Part shown: positions 25,851-34,564 of the stretch, in pieces
Layout of the letters: each line of letters opens with the position of its first letter
Position numbering within the stretch: the first letter of the stretch is position 1
DNA from: Candidatus Pantoea formicae
GTDB taxonomy: Bacteria > Pseudomonadota > Gammaproteobacteria > Enterobacterales > Enterobacteriaceae
Direction: 5' to 3'
Length of the DNA stretch: 64,000 bases
Assembly: GCF_011752625.1 (NCBI RefSeq)
Contig: NZ_VWXD01000001.1
Coordinates: 248,001-312,000, forward strand
Notes under the pieces: generated by a model
Database searches by the model: none
The model's input: the letters and a program-made list of their open reading frames with translations, nothing else
Told to the model about the DNA's origin: nothing
Translations under genes and position numbers: made by a program

Positions 25851-27000
25851 GTTTTTTCACTCCCTGAGAATCGATACGCGTCCATGAAAGGCGATAATCC
25901 CTGAGAACGGCAGGATCAGGTTCATATCCCAATCCAGGCGCATCATTCAGGTTAAAGCGCACGCTCTGTGGCAGTAATGGATAAAGCTGCGCTTCGAAGG
26001 TAATCCAGGGGATTTCCATTTTGATGTCATCTGGCAATGTGGCAACCAAATGCGCAGTGGCCAACATCCCCGCACCGTAGTAGAAGCAGTGAGGTACGAC
26101 TTTCACACGGTATTGCCGTGCCAGTTCGAATACGCGCAGTGCGGCGGTGATGCCGCCAACTTTGGCAACACTTGGCTGTGCAATATCCACGGCACCACTT
26201 TCAAACAGATTCACAAATCCAAAATCGCCGTCCACATTTTCACCCGCAGCAAGGGGTACGCCGTTTTCGCGCAGCTGAGACAGCCCCAGAAAGTCATCTG
26301 GTGGCCAAATGGGCTCTTCAAGCCAGCCCAGCTGTAGTGGGCGAAGTTCACTGGCGATGGAATGCGCCTGCTCGCGTGACCACGGGCAGTTGACATCGAC
26401 CATCAGGCTCACGTCTGGCGGCAAAGCATCACGTGCCGCTGCAATCGCATCAGGATGCGTTTCATGAAGTTTGAGCGCACGATAACCCTCGGCATGCGCA
26501 CGCTGAACCTGAGTGGCCACCTCTTGCGCGTTATTACCGTAGCTCACCAGACTGGCATAACGTTCAACCTGGGTGCGCGTAGCCCCCAGTAGTTGCCATA
26601 GCGGCCTCAGTTGCTGCTTGCCTAACAGATCCCACAGCGCAGTATCAAGTGCGGACAGGGCATAACGAACAGGCCCACTTCGGCCAAAGGCATGCAGTGC
26701 CTGCTCGGCAGATTGCATCACCTCTGCAATCTCCTGCTGACTCGTGGGTACCGTGCGCTGAAGGAAGAAAGGGGATACCAGATTGATCAGCGCCTGCTCG
26801 GTGACGGGATTGGACAGATGTCCAAATGCTTCCCCCCAGCCTTCAATACCGTCGTCGGTAATGACCTTAACCAGCAGTGTTTCCATGCGTTTGAGTGATG
26901 GAGATGCCGCGTTATAGGTGGTTTCTTGCGCATCGGGCTGACGCCGGTGCGCATCAAACGGGATGGCGATACGTGTAATTTCGATAGCGGTAATTTTCAT
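25843..27000 (-). CDS. Enolase-superfamily (mandelate racemase subgroup) sugar-acid enzyme
   Basis: A 385-residue protein with the N-terminal capping domain (ITAIEITRIAIPFDAHR) and a TIM barrel. Metal ligands are in MVDVNC, WLEEPI and AGENVD; the base motif on strand two is YRALKLHE (Lys-x-His) and the Asp/His dyad is in DIAQPSVAKVGG and VKVVPHC, the mark of the mandelate-racemase subgroup. Such enzymes are acid-sugar dehydratases or racemases. The frame is open to 27099, but homology starts at the ATG at 27000. The partner transporter overlaps downstream. Confidence 0.88.
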   Translation of the reverse strand: MKITAIEITRIAIPFDAHRRQPDAQETTYNAASPSLKRMETLLVKVITDDGIEGWGEAFGHLSNPVTEQALINLVSPFFLQRTVPTSQQEIAEVMQSAEQALHAFGRSGPVRYALSALDTALWDLLGKQQLRPLWQLLGATRTQVERYASLVSYGNNAQEVATQVQRAHAEGYRALKLHETHPDAIAAARDALPPDVSLMVDVNCPWSREQAHSIASELRPLQLGWLEEPIWPPDDFLGLSQLRENGVPLAAGENVDGDFGFVNLFESGAVDIAQPSVAKVGGITAALRVFELARQYRVKVVPHCFYYGAGMLATAHLVATLPDDIKMEIPWITFEAQLYPLLPQSVRFNLNDAPGLGYEPDPAVLRDYRLSWTRIDSQGVKKHV

Positions 27001-27314
27001 GCCATAAACCTCATAGGGGTAGCGCCCGGCGTTTTTTATAGGGAATGCCGTGGCTAAGAGGGGTAAACCATTAATAAGTATAAAAAGGCATTCAGGCATG
27101 AAGCATCAGGCAGACGCACAGGAGTGGTTGGCATTTTGCGCCAGATTTTGGGCTTACCAACGATAATGAAGGGGGGCGATCACATTAACTCAATAAACTG
27201 AGTGAGACGGGACATGCTGCTTTAAAACGTGCGGAGAGAGTGAGTTGTTAAGCCCTCATGGTTGCTCCGTATATGGGATTAGCAGGGCAGGGCTTAACGG
27301 TAGATAAGACGCTG
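27001..27314. other. Intergenic region upstream of the enolase-superfamily gene
   Basis: This 314-bp gap should carry the minus-strand promoter of the sugar-acid operon. A short symmetric element ACTCA-ATAAAC-TGAGT lies at about 27187-27202. No gene or stronger signal was seen. Confidence 0.4.
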
Positions 27315-27749
27315 TCAGTTCATATTGAAGTCATGCTCAGCATTAAAAACCAAAGGAATGATCTGTTTGCCCGTTAGCGGCGCCAGTGGCAGGTCATGAT
27401 CACTCGATGGGTGATACCAGACGATTTCCTCAATTTCAGCGGCGGGACTGATCTCGCTGGCAGACGTCTGCACAGAGAAAATTTCAGCGACAAGTTTGAA
27501 ACCAGGCTCGTTTGCGGCAGTGTCTGTGAACTGACCGATGTAGCGCGTATCTGTCTCAGAAACCTTAATCTGCAACTCTTCATCAAGCTCGCGGATTAAC
27601 GCGTTGATGGGCTGTTCAGCGGCTTCGATTTTTCCACCGGGCTGCATAAAATAACGCGTATCGCGTTTACGGACCAGAAGTACACGGTGCTGGGCATCCA
27701 TAATGATTGCTGCTGCGATGTGTATCGTCTTATCTGCGGTCACTGCCAT
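27315..27749 (-). CDS. Nudix hydrolase
   Basis: A 144-residue single-domain Nudix protein. The box reads GGKIEAAEQPINALIRELDEEL: the Glu residues of the REldEEL helix are present, but the usual second glycine and Glu spacing is slightly divergent. It hydrolyses nucleoside-diphosphate-X compounds; substrate unknown. AGGAGG abuts the ATG at 27749 with no spacing, so the real start may be the GTG at 27743, six bases after the Shine-Dalgarno. Confidence 0.87.
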   Translation of the reverse strand: MAVTADKTIHIAAAIIMDAQHRVLLVRKRDTRYFMQPGGKIEAAEQPINALIRELDEELQIKVSETDTRYIGQFTDTAANEPGFKLVAEIFSVQTSASEISPAAEIEEIVWYHPSSDHDLPLAPLTGKQIIPLVFNAEHDFNMN

Positions 27750-27881
27750 CCTCCTGTTCGATTATTGAGCCATCCTTTGCCTTGGCGGCGGTTGGAGGCC
27801 CTCACTATAACCTAATTGAGAATGATTATTAATAAATGAGATTGTTGCGTAGGCGGGATAGGGTGTTGGCTGGAGGGGCTT

Positions 27882-27901
27882 AACCGGGCCTCAGCCCGGT
27901 T
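27882..27901 (-). terminator. Hairpin after the MXKDX gene
   Basis: Perfect 8-bp stem AACCGGGC/GCCCGGTT with a four-base loop, ten bases after the minus-strand stop at 27911. No T-tract. Confidence 0.5.
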
Positions 27902-27910
27902 CGACACCTA

Positions 27911-28150
27911 TTATTTAGACATCCCATCTTTCGCCATGTCATCTTTTTTCATGCCATCCTTGGACATGCCGTGATGTTTCTTCATGGGCTTTTTCATCCC
28001 GTCCTTGGTCATGCCATCTTTACTCATGCTGTCATGGGACATAGCACTTGGATTTTGCATGCCATCTTTGGCCATGGAGTCTGCCGCGTAGGCGCCAGAG
28101 AAGGCCATCATCAGGGCACCAGCAAATACAGTCGCAACGATCTTTTTCAT
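27911..28150 (-). CDS. Pentapeptide MXKDX repeat protein
   Basis: A 79-residue protein with a signal peptide (KKIVATVFAGALMMAFSGAYA) and a mature part built from SMAKDGM, SMSKDGM, MTKDGM and MKKDDM units, i.e. the MXKDX repeat. The mature protein is very rich in Met, Lys and Asp. Exported Met-rich repeats can bind copper or scavenge oxidants, which is an inference here. It lies next to a molybdenum oxidoreductase operon and near DoxX and DUF305 genes, the company this family often keeps. Confidence 0.85.
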   Translation of the reverse strand: MKKIVATVFAGALMMAFSGAYAADSMAKDGMQNPSAMSHDSMSKDGMTKDGMKKPMKKHHGMSKDGMKKDDMAKDGMSK

Positions 28151-28186
28151 GATTCATTCCTTACATGGTTGAGGGGATAACACTGT

Positions 28187-28975
28187 TCAGCTGCCGCCAA
28201 ACCAGTTGTAGCCCTGGTCTTCCCAGTAGCCACCGGTAAAGCGGTCAGTAATTTCAATCGAAACAATATGCTTCGGGTTTTTGTAGCCGAGCTTGGTTGG
28301 GATACGCAGTTTCATGGGATAGCCGTATTCGGGGGGTAAGATACGTCCATCCCAGCTCAGTGCCAGCAGCGTTTGGGGATGCAGCGCTGAAGCCATATCG
28401 ATACTGGTGTAGTACTCATCCGCGCAGCGAAAACTGACGTATTTCGCCCGCGTGTCTGCGCCTATCAAATGCAGGAAGTCGCTGAAGCGAACACCGCCCC
28501 AACGCCCAACCGCACTCCAGCCTTCAACGCAAATATGCCGGGTGATTTGCTCATGTTGCGCTAACTTATAAAGCTCAGGCAGGCGCCAGCTGCGGTTATC
28601 TCGCACCTTTCCTGTTATCTGTAGTTGGTAATTCTCTTCGTGAATCGAGGGAATATCCTCCTCACCATAGAATGCATTAAAGGGAAACGGCCTTGTGATA
28701 TCCGCAAGGGTATATTCTGGTGCCATACGGTAACCGCTGAATAACCATCCCTGAATGCGGTCATTAAAACGTGACATACGATTTAAGACGCTTTCGACAT
28801 CGGGGTTATCATCAATATCACATCCACTCAGCATCGCGACGCCGCCTAGCGTCAGTCCCATACGCAGAAACTGGCGGCGTGAATTGCCGGTGAGTTTTTT
28901 GGCTAGCAATGTTTGCGCGTCTTTAACCAAATTACTCGCATCACTGGCGGACAAATTTATTTTATTCTTTTCCAT
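28187..28975 (-). CDS. Tat-exported molybdopterin oxidoreductase (MsrP/sulfite-oxidase family)
   Basis: A 262-residue protein. Residues 32-40 are a twin-arginine motif (SRRQFLRMG) followed by a hydrophobic stretch and a lipobox LSGC with Cys52, so it is predicted to be a Tat-exported lipoprotein. The molybdenum-cofactor domain has RHICVEGWSAVGRWGG with the Mo-ligand Cys149, and FRCADEYYTSIDM. Relatives reduce methionine sulfoxide (MsrP/YedY) or oxidise sulfite. The cytochrome b gene directly upstream is its likely electron partner. Specific substrate not proven. Confidence 0.87.
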   Translation of the reverse strand: MEKNKINLSASDASNLVKDAQTLLAKKLTGNSRRQFLRMGLTLGGVAMLSGCDIDDNPDVESVLNRMSRFNDRIQGWLFSGYRMAPEYTLADITRPFPFNAFYGEEDIPSIHEENYQLQITGKVRDNRSWRLPELYKLAQHEQITRHICVEGWSAVGRWGGVRFSDFLHLIGADTRAKYVSFRCADEYYTSIDMASALHPQTLLALSWDGRILPPEYGYPMKLRIPTKLGYKNPKHIVSIEITDRFTGGYWEDQGYNWFGGS

Positions 28976-28977
28976 AT

Positions 28978-29577
28978 TCAGCGCCCACGGATCATCAATT
29001 GCAGTGTTTTAGGAACCAGCAATACCATTGCCAGATGAACAAGAATAAAAATGCACAGAAACGCCATCGCACAAAAATGGATGAGTCTGGCATTGTCGTA
29101 ACCACCGAATAATTCTCTCAGTACCGCGAATTGCACAGATTTCCACAGCACCAGTCCCGATAGCACTAATAAAATGCCATCTGCCATGACCAGTAAATAA
29201 GCGCATTTTTGCACCATGTTGTATCGCCTGAGATCGTGATGATCCAATCGTCCTTTCAATGCAGAGATAAACTCTGTGACGAGTCGTTTCATACTCAGCG
29301 GCCAGAAGCGTTGGCGAAAACGCCCGCTGATGATATTGATAATAAGGTAGAGTAGTCCGTTTAATCCAAATAACCACATCACGGCAAAATGCCACTGCAG
29401 TGCGCCACCGAGCCATCCGCCAAGGGTATATTCCTTTGGGAATGAAAAAGCGAATAAGGGTGAGGCATTATAGATACGCCAGCCGCTAAGGATCATCAGT
29501 ATAACGGCCAAAGCATTAGTCCAGTGGTTTATCCGTAACCAGAGCGGATGAATATTTTTATTGCTTATTTGTTTCAT
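28978..29577 (-). CDS. Membrane-bound cytochrome b (b561/hydrogenase type)
   Basis: A 199-residue integral membrane protein with four main spans and heme-ligand candidates HPLWLRINHWTNAL, LQWHFAVMWLFG and LIHFCAMAFLCIFILVH. It reads as a cytochrome b/b6 di-heme subunit that passes electrons from the quinol pool. An in-frame GTG lies 15 bases upstream at 29592, but AGAGG six bases before the ATG at 29577 fixes the start. The molybdenum enzyme follows two bases after its stop, so the pair forms one redox unit like MsrP-MsrQ, though the cytochrome belongs to a different family. Confidence 0.85.
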   Translation of the reverse strand: MKQISNKNIHPLWLRINHWTNALAVILMILSGWRIYNASPLFAFSFPKEYTLGGWLGGALQWHFAVMWLFGLNGLLYLIINIISGRFRQRFWPLSMKRLVTEFISALKGRLDHHDLRRYNMVQKCAYLLVMADGILLVLSGLVLWKSVQFAVLRELFGGYDNARLIHFCAMAFLCIFILVHLAMVLLVPKTLQLMIRGR

Positions 29578-29729
29578 TCTACGCCTCTTCACAAGGAAGT
29601 GTTTTCTGGAGTGCAGACAGTTTCACTTTTTATTTATTACGGAATCCTCACGGAGAGTTAAACAAAATGTGATAACTCTTTAAGGCGTGTATGTATATGA
29701 TTAGGAGGTTGTTCACTAAGGCGGCAGAC

Positions 29730-30446
29730 ATGGCAAAGAAGATTTTGATTGTTGAAGATGATGGCAATATCGCAGAGCTGTTACACATCCACTTGCGGGA
29801 TGAAGGCTTTGATATTACTCACGCTGCAGATGGCAATAAAGGCAGTACACTGCTGGAAAGCCAGCGCTGGGATGCTTTGATTTTTGACATCATGCTACCT
29901 GGTGTTGACGGGCTTGAGTTGTGTCGCCGAGCCCGCAATATGCCGCACTACACGCCTATCATTATGATCAGCGCTCGTGCCAGTGAAGTGCATCGTGTGC
30001 TGGGGCTGGAGTTGGGCGCCGATGACTACCTCACTAAACCTTTTTCCATGCTGGAACTGGTTGCGCGTGTTAAGGCGTTATTCCGTCGTCAGGAAGCGAT
30101 GAGTCAAAACCTGCGCCAGGACGCCGGTACGCTGCGCCTTGGCAACCTGAATATCGATCCGGTGGCACGTGAGGTTTCACTCGATAATGTTGCCATCGAG
30201 CTCACGCCGCGTGAGTTCGAGCTGCTGTTCCACTTTGCCCGTCATCCCGGCAAGGTGTTTTCTCGCCTGAGCTTACTGAATCTGGTTTGGGGTTATCAGC
30301 ATGAGGGCTATGAACACACGGTCAATACGCACATCAATCGTCTGCGCCTGAAAATTGAAACCACGCCCGCAGAGCCGCGTTGGATATTAACCGTCTGGGG
30401 GCAGGGCTATAAATTTGTCGTGCCAGAAGAGGGGGGCGATGCCTGA
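29730..30446 (+). CDS. OmpR/PhoB-family response regulator
   Basis: A 238-residue regulator with a receiver domain (ILIVEDDGNIAELL, phospho-acceptor Asp53 in IFDIMLPGVDG, Lys in DDYLTKPF) and a winged-helix output domain (LTPREFELLFHFARHPGKVF, YEHTVNTHINRLRLKIE). The frame opens at 29691, but the receiver starts at the ATG at 29730 with AAGGCGG upstream. It is divergent from the cytochrome/molybdenum operon, which is the probable target. The histidine kinase overlaps its stop by one base. Confidence 0.92.
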   Translation: MAKKILIVEDDGNIAELLHIHLRDEGFDITHAADGNKGSTLLESQRWDALIFDIMLPGVDGLELCRRARNMPHYTPIIMISARASEVHRVLGLELGADDYLTKPFSMLELVARVKALFRRQEAMSQNLRQDAGTLRLGNLNIDPVAREVSLDNVAIELTPREFELLFHFARHPGKVFSRLSLLNLVWGYQHEGYEHTVNTHINRLRLKIETTPAEPRWILTVWGQGYKFVVPEEGGDA

Positions 30447-31900
30447 TGAGAAAGCTATCCCTGACGCAGCGTCTGACACTGGTTTTCGCTCTGATGCTGG
30501 TGATCAGCAGCTCACTGATCTTGTTCATACAGGACAGGAATCGCACGCAGTACAGCGATGCGATGATCCAGAACCTTTCCCGTGACCTGGCCTCATCGAT
30601 CGCGAAAAGCGGGACCCTGATGAACGCCCAAGGCACTGCCGTTCCGGCCATAAAAACGGTGTTTGGCCAGATGATGTCCTATAACCCCAGCGTTGAAGTG
30701 TACTTACTGGATACGCAAGGACACATCCTGGCTAACGACGCACCCGCCGGGCATATGCAGCACCAGAAGGTAGACATACAACCGGTACAGGCATTGCTAG
30801 CTGGCGCGCCTTTGCCGATATACGGGAAGGATCCGCGTTCTGCTTCTGCTCTGAAGGTGTTCAGTGCCGCACCCATCCTCGATGGAAATCGGACGGTTGG
30901 CTACCTCTATGTGATTCTTCAAGGGGAAAACTATCAGCAGTTGCAGCAAGGAGTATTGACCTCGGTTCTGCGCAGTTCCATGTTCTGGTCGGTCATCGTG
31001 ATTCTTGTGTGTGGGCTGCTGGCAGGGGCATGTGCGTTTTACTGGGTGACGCGGCCGGTTAGAAAACTGACGCAACAGGTCACGGCCCACGATGCTGATC
31101 AACAGCCAATTATCGAACAACTGGCGGCGCTACCTGTCTCGATGCAGCAGGATGAGGTGGCGCAGCTGAAAAATGCCTTTATTGAGATGGCCAGACGTAT
31201 CGCGGCACAGGTGCAAGCGCTTGAGCTGAAAGATCAGCAGCGACGTGAATTTGTTGCCAACATTTCTCATGACCTGCGTACGCCATTGATGTCGATACAA
31301 GGGTATCTCGAAACGCTGTCCGTCAAGGCGACCAGTCTCAGCGAGGCAGAACGTAGCCGCTATTTGCAGATTGCCCTGACACAAAGTGAGAAGGTGGGGA
31401 TGTTGGCTCAACAACTTTTTGAGCTAGCGCGTCTGGAGCATGGCGTGGTGACGCCGCAGCGTGAGCGCTTTTCACTCTCTGATTTAGTACAGGATGTGAT
31501 GCAAAAATTTGAGCTGGCGATTGAACAGTCTCAACTGGGTTTTCATTTCGACATAGAACCAGGGATTCCACTAGTGGATGCCGATATGTCGATGATCGAG
31601 CGCGTGCTCACTAACCTGGTGGACAATGCTATACGTCATACTCCCTCTGGTGGCGTGATCAAGCTGCGCATCTGGAGCCAGGATCAAAAAGTGATGCTGG
31701 AGTTGGAAGACAGCGGTCCCGGAATCTCTCCTGCAGTCAGTGAAACCCTTTTTGAGCGTCCTTCCATTACTGACCCTACCCGCCGCGACAACGGAGGATT
31801 AGGCCTGGTGATTGTCAGACGTATGCTGCAACTTCATCAGGGAGATATTTCATTGATAGAAGCGCCAGGTGCCTGTTTCAGAATATTTGTTCCCTTGTAG
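30446..31900 (+). CDS. Sensor histidine kinase
   Basis: A 484-residue kinase: first membrane span LTLVFALMLVISSSLILF, a periplasmic sensor of about 130 residues (VYLLDTQGHILANDAPAG), second span near residues 180-200, HAMP, then HisKA with His275 in FVANISHDLRTPL and an HATPase domain (NLVDNAIRHTPSGG, DSGPGI, GGLGLVI). It starts within TGATG of the regulator stop. The layout, TCS divergent from an MsrP-like operon, parallels HprRS beside msrPQ in E. coli, suggesting an oxidant-sensing role by analogy only. Confidence 0.92.
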   Translation: MRKLSLTQRLTLVFALMLVISSSLILFIQDRNRTQYSDAMIQNLSRDLASSIAKSGTLMNAQGTAVPAIKTVFGQMMSYNPSVEVYLLDTQGHILANDAPAGHMQHQKVDIQPVQALLAGAPLPIYGKDPRSASALKVFSAAPILDGNRTVGYLYVILQGENYQQLQQGVLTSVLRSSMFWSVIVILVCGLLAGACAFYWVTRPVRKLTQQVTAHDADQQPIIEQLAALPVSMQQDEVAQLKNAFIEMARRIAAQVQALELKDQQRREFVANISHDLRTPLMSIQGYLETLSVKATSLSEAERSRYLQIALTQSEKVGMLAQQLFELARLEHGVVTPQRERFSLSDLVQDVMQKFELAIEQSQLGFHFDIEPGIPLVDADMSMIERVLTNLVDNAIRHTPSGGVIKLRIWSQDQKVMLELEDSGPGISPAVSETLFERPSITDPTRRDNGGLGLVIVRRMLQLHQGDISLIEAPGACFRIFVPL

Positions 31901-32062
31901 ATCGAGCAGATAAAAGTGTGTTCTACACTCTCTCTATGAGCGGTAAGAAATCACCTTCTTATGTAACTTGTTTATTATTTTATAATTGTCGTCATTTTTA
32001 TCTCTGAGGAAGTGTTGTTCACATTTGTGAATATGTCATTTCATCTAAATAGAGTTTGTCTA

Positions 32063-32560
32063 ATGAAATTATCCTCGCTTTTAACGGGCGTTATTGTTTC
32101 GCCTGCCGCTATTCCTGCAAACTTTTTTGCGATTCCGCTACGGTTGATTGTCGGTTTTGGTTTTTTACAACATGGCTTCGCAAAATTATTCCGTGGAGGG
32201 GATGCTTTTGTGGGAATATTAGTTGCCATGCATCTTCCTTTCCCTGAATTACTGGGATGGGCAACTGTGATCATGGAAATTCTCTGCGGTGCACTGATAT
32301 TGATTGGCGCGTTTGTCCCTTTGGCTGCCATCCCGGCCATTATTATATTGCTGGTGGCTATTTTTACAGCGCATCTGCCCTATGGGTTCTCTTCAATTAA
32401 ACTGCTTTCCTATGACGCGATGGGAGCGCATTTTGGTCAGCCAGGCTATGAAACCGATCTGCTTTATATCGCCAGTATTCTTGCGCTTGTGATTGGCGGA
32501 GCAGGCCCTTTCTCAGTTGAGGCGATACTGCGTAGGCGGTTATCGCATCGCAGTAAATAA
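32063..32560 (+). CDS. DoxX-family membrane protein
   Basis: A protein of about 165 residues with four membrane spans and the DoxX signature: RLIVGFGFLQHGFAKLFRG, then LGWATVIMEILCGALILIGAFV. DoxX proteins are small quinone-linked or thiosulfate-associated membrane proteins. In-frame ATGs exist at 32012, 32033 and 32063; none has a strong ribosome site, and 32063 is chosen because homology begins near it. It follows the two-component genes by 162 bases and belongs to the redox group in this region. Confidence 0.82.
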   Translation: MKLSSLLTGVIVSPAAIPANFFAIPLRLIVGFGFLQHGFAKLFRGGDAFVGILVAMHLPFPELLGWATVIMEILCGALILIGAFVPLAAIPAIIILLVAIFTAHLPYGFSSIKLLSYDAMGAHFGQPGYETDLLYIASILALVIGGAGPFSVEAILRRRLSHRSK

Positions 32561-32598
32561 TTCTAATCAGGCTGTGGGGGCCGGTGGCCCCCAACGGT

Positions 32599-33142
32599 TC
32601 AGCGATGCATCGCTTTGATCACCGATGGATGGTCAGCAATGGATTGTGAAAATGCTGAGTAATGCGGGTAGTTGCCTTCCATATTAAAATTCAGACCTTT
32701 TCCCCAATTAAAAAAGACCAGCAGATAAGGGTCAACGACCGTCAATGATTTTCCTACCGCAAAGTTTTTTCCCTAATTTCGCTTCAATGGTTTTGAAAGC
32801 ATCACTAATACGTTCCCGTGATTTTAATTGTATGGCTTCATAATGTTCGGGATGATGTGTGAAGCGCTCTGGTCTGAGTAATCCGCCAAATGCCTGGCCA
32901 TGTACCTCGCCCGATAGCCGGATGTGCTTTTCGTCCATTGTTTTACTGACTGGGAGAAGGCGAACGTCAGAAGTGCTGCGACCTGCTCGCAAGCAGGCGG
33001 CATCAATACGAGACTGAACAGCAGCCAGGTTGTCGATGAAATCCTGCACGCTTTCCGCACGGGGCCAGCGATTGTGCATCTCGTGGCGGGGTTGCGTATC
33101 AGTTATTGAAGAGGGTTCGGTGCTGTTTTCGATGTTTTTCAT
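32599..33142 (-). pseudogene. Broken chimera: YggS N-terminus joined to a frameshifted glutathione S-transferase C-terminus
   Basis: From the ATG at 33142, residues 1 to about 77 read as the start of a YggS-type PLP-homeostasis protein (FIDNLAAVQSRIDAACLRAG, then LLPVSKTMDEKHIRL with the PLP Lys). Near 32912 the sequence switches in frame to a glutathione S-transferase: EVHGQAFGGLLRPERFTHHP. Near 32750 the frame breaks: the open frame ends at 32732, but shifting by one base restores the GST end FAVGKSLTVVDPYLLVFFNW through to IADHPSVIKAMHR and a stop at 32599. Two partial genes and one frameshift mean decay after a deletion. Confidence 0.8.
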
Positions 33143-33211
33143 CGCGTATAGACAAGGGCTCGGCGCCCCATTAACATTGACCTAGGCTAAACTTTTAATT
33201 GAACCAGATCA

Positions 33212-34540
33212 ATGAAGATAAATGGAAAAACAGCGGGTGATATTTTCGAACAGATCCGCGCAATGATACAGGCAGGAGAACTGGCTCCGGGTACTGTCCT
33301 GCCCACTCTACGTGAGCTGGCAAGTGAACTGGGTATCAACCGTAATACCGTTGCTTTGGCATATAAGCGCCTGACGGACGCGGGTTTTGTCATATCGAGA
33401 GGTAGAAACGGCACGATTGTACGTGAACCCATCGCGGCCATTGATATCGAAGGAAGTGCGCCCGACCTGGTACTGCGCGATCTTGCCAGCGGCAACCCAT
33501 CGGCTTCGGTTCTCCCCCCCGTCAGCCAGCTGGCTACGTATATTGCAAATACCCCGGGCCTGTATGGTGAAACCTTGATTCGCCCTAAGCTTGAAACAAT
33601 AGGCCTTGAATGGCTTCAGCCCGATCTAATAACCCCTTTTGATTTAAACCTGACTAACGGCGCTGTTGATGCCGTCGAAAGAGTACTTGCCAGCTACCTG
33701 ATTGCAGGCGATCGCGTGGCTGTTGAAGATCCCTGTTTTCTCAGCAGCATCAGTACGCTACGGCACAGCCGCCTTGAGGCTGCCCCCGTGGCAATCGATG
33801 TGGAAGGAATGCAGATTGAGGCGCTGTCGCGTCAACTTTCTGCGGGCGTACAGGCAGTGATCATCACGCCTCGCGCCCACAATCCAACCGGTTTTGGTCT
33901 CAGTGTAGGCAGGGCTGAAGGTATACGTACCTTGCTGGCAAGTTATCCCCAAGTGCTGGTGATCGTGGATGACCACTTTTCTCTGCTCTCATCACAGGAA
34001 TATCACCACGTTGTGCCGGCAAATACTCGTAACTGGGTGCTCATCCGCTCGATGTCCAAGTTTCTAGGACCTGATTTACGTATGGCCTTTGTGGCAAGCG
34101 ATGCGGAAACTTCACAGCGTCTGCGCCAGCGCCTGAATGCCGGAACCAACTGGGTAAGCCATATTCTGCAAGATATGGCAGCCGGTTACATGAGTTCGCC
34201 TGGCTTTCAGCCATCAATGCTGGCCGCACGTAACCGTTATCTCGGCCAACGGCAGCGGCTTGTCAGTGCATTGCAACAACATGGTGTCATGGTTTCAGGC
34301 CATCACGATGGCTTGAACGTATGGGTTCCGCTGGCCCAAAGTAGCTCGACAACGGTTATGCAAATGGCGCACAGGGGCTGGTTGATTCGGCCTGGAGAAG
34401 GTTTCATCCTGGATAATGCCTGCTCTGGGGTAAGGATTACCGTTTCTGACCTTGATGAACCGGAAACTGAATTAATTGCAAAATCTCTGGCCGGTATTCT
34501 GGCACAGCAACGTCAGATTCAAGCCATCGATAGGGCTTGA
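33212..34540 (+). CDS. MocR-type regulator (GntR helix-turn-helix plus aminotransferase domain)
   Basis: A 442-residue fusion of a GntR-like winged helix (IFEQIRAMIQAGELAPGTVL, LRELASELGINRNTVALAYK) with a fold-type I aminotransferase domain: HNPTGFG, VIVDDHFS and the PLP Lys in RSMSKFLGPDLR. MocR proteins sense PLP or a PLP adduct and commonly control vitamin B6 or amino-acid genes. It is divergent from the broken YggS fragment, whose intact form handles PLP, a fitting old partnership. The glutamine-amidotransferase gene follows after 24 bases. Confidence 0.9.
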   Translation: MKINGKTAGDIFEQIRAMIQAGELAPGTVLPTLRELASELGINRNTVALAYKRLTDAGFVISRGRNGTIVREPIAAIDIEGSAPDLVLRDLASGNPSASVLPPVSQLATYIANTPGLYGETLIRPKLETIGLEWLQPDLITPFDLNLTNGAVDAVERVLASYLIAGDRVAVEDPCFLSSISTLRHSRLEAAPVAIDVEGMQIEALSRQLSAGVQAVIITPRAHNPTGFGLSVGRAEGIRTLLASYPQVLVIVDDHFSLLSSQEYHHVVPANTRNWVLIRSMSKFLGPDLRMAFVASDAETSQRLRQRLNAGTNWVSHILQDMAAGYMSSPGFQPSMLAARNRYLGQRQRLVSALQQHGVMVSGHHDGLNVWVPLAQSSSTTVMQMAHRGWLIRPGEGFILDNACSGVRITVSDLDEPETELIAKSLAGILAQQRQIQAIDRA

Positions 34541-34564
34541 ATATCACTTATGGAGTTCTCTGTA

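Noticed and set aside
27818..27836. Fur-box-like sequence GAGAATGATTATTAATAAA
   Set aside because: Only 13 of 19 positions fit the consensus by eye and it lies about 70 bases before the Nudix start; too weak to call.
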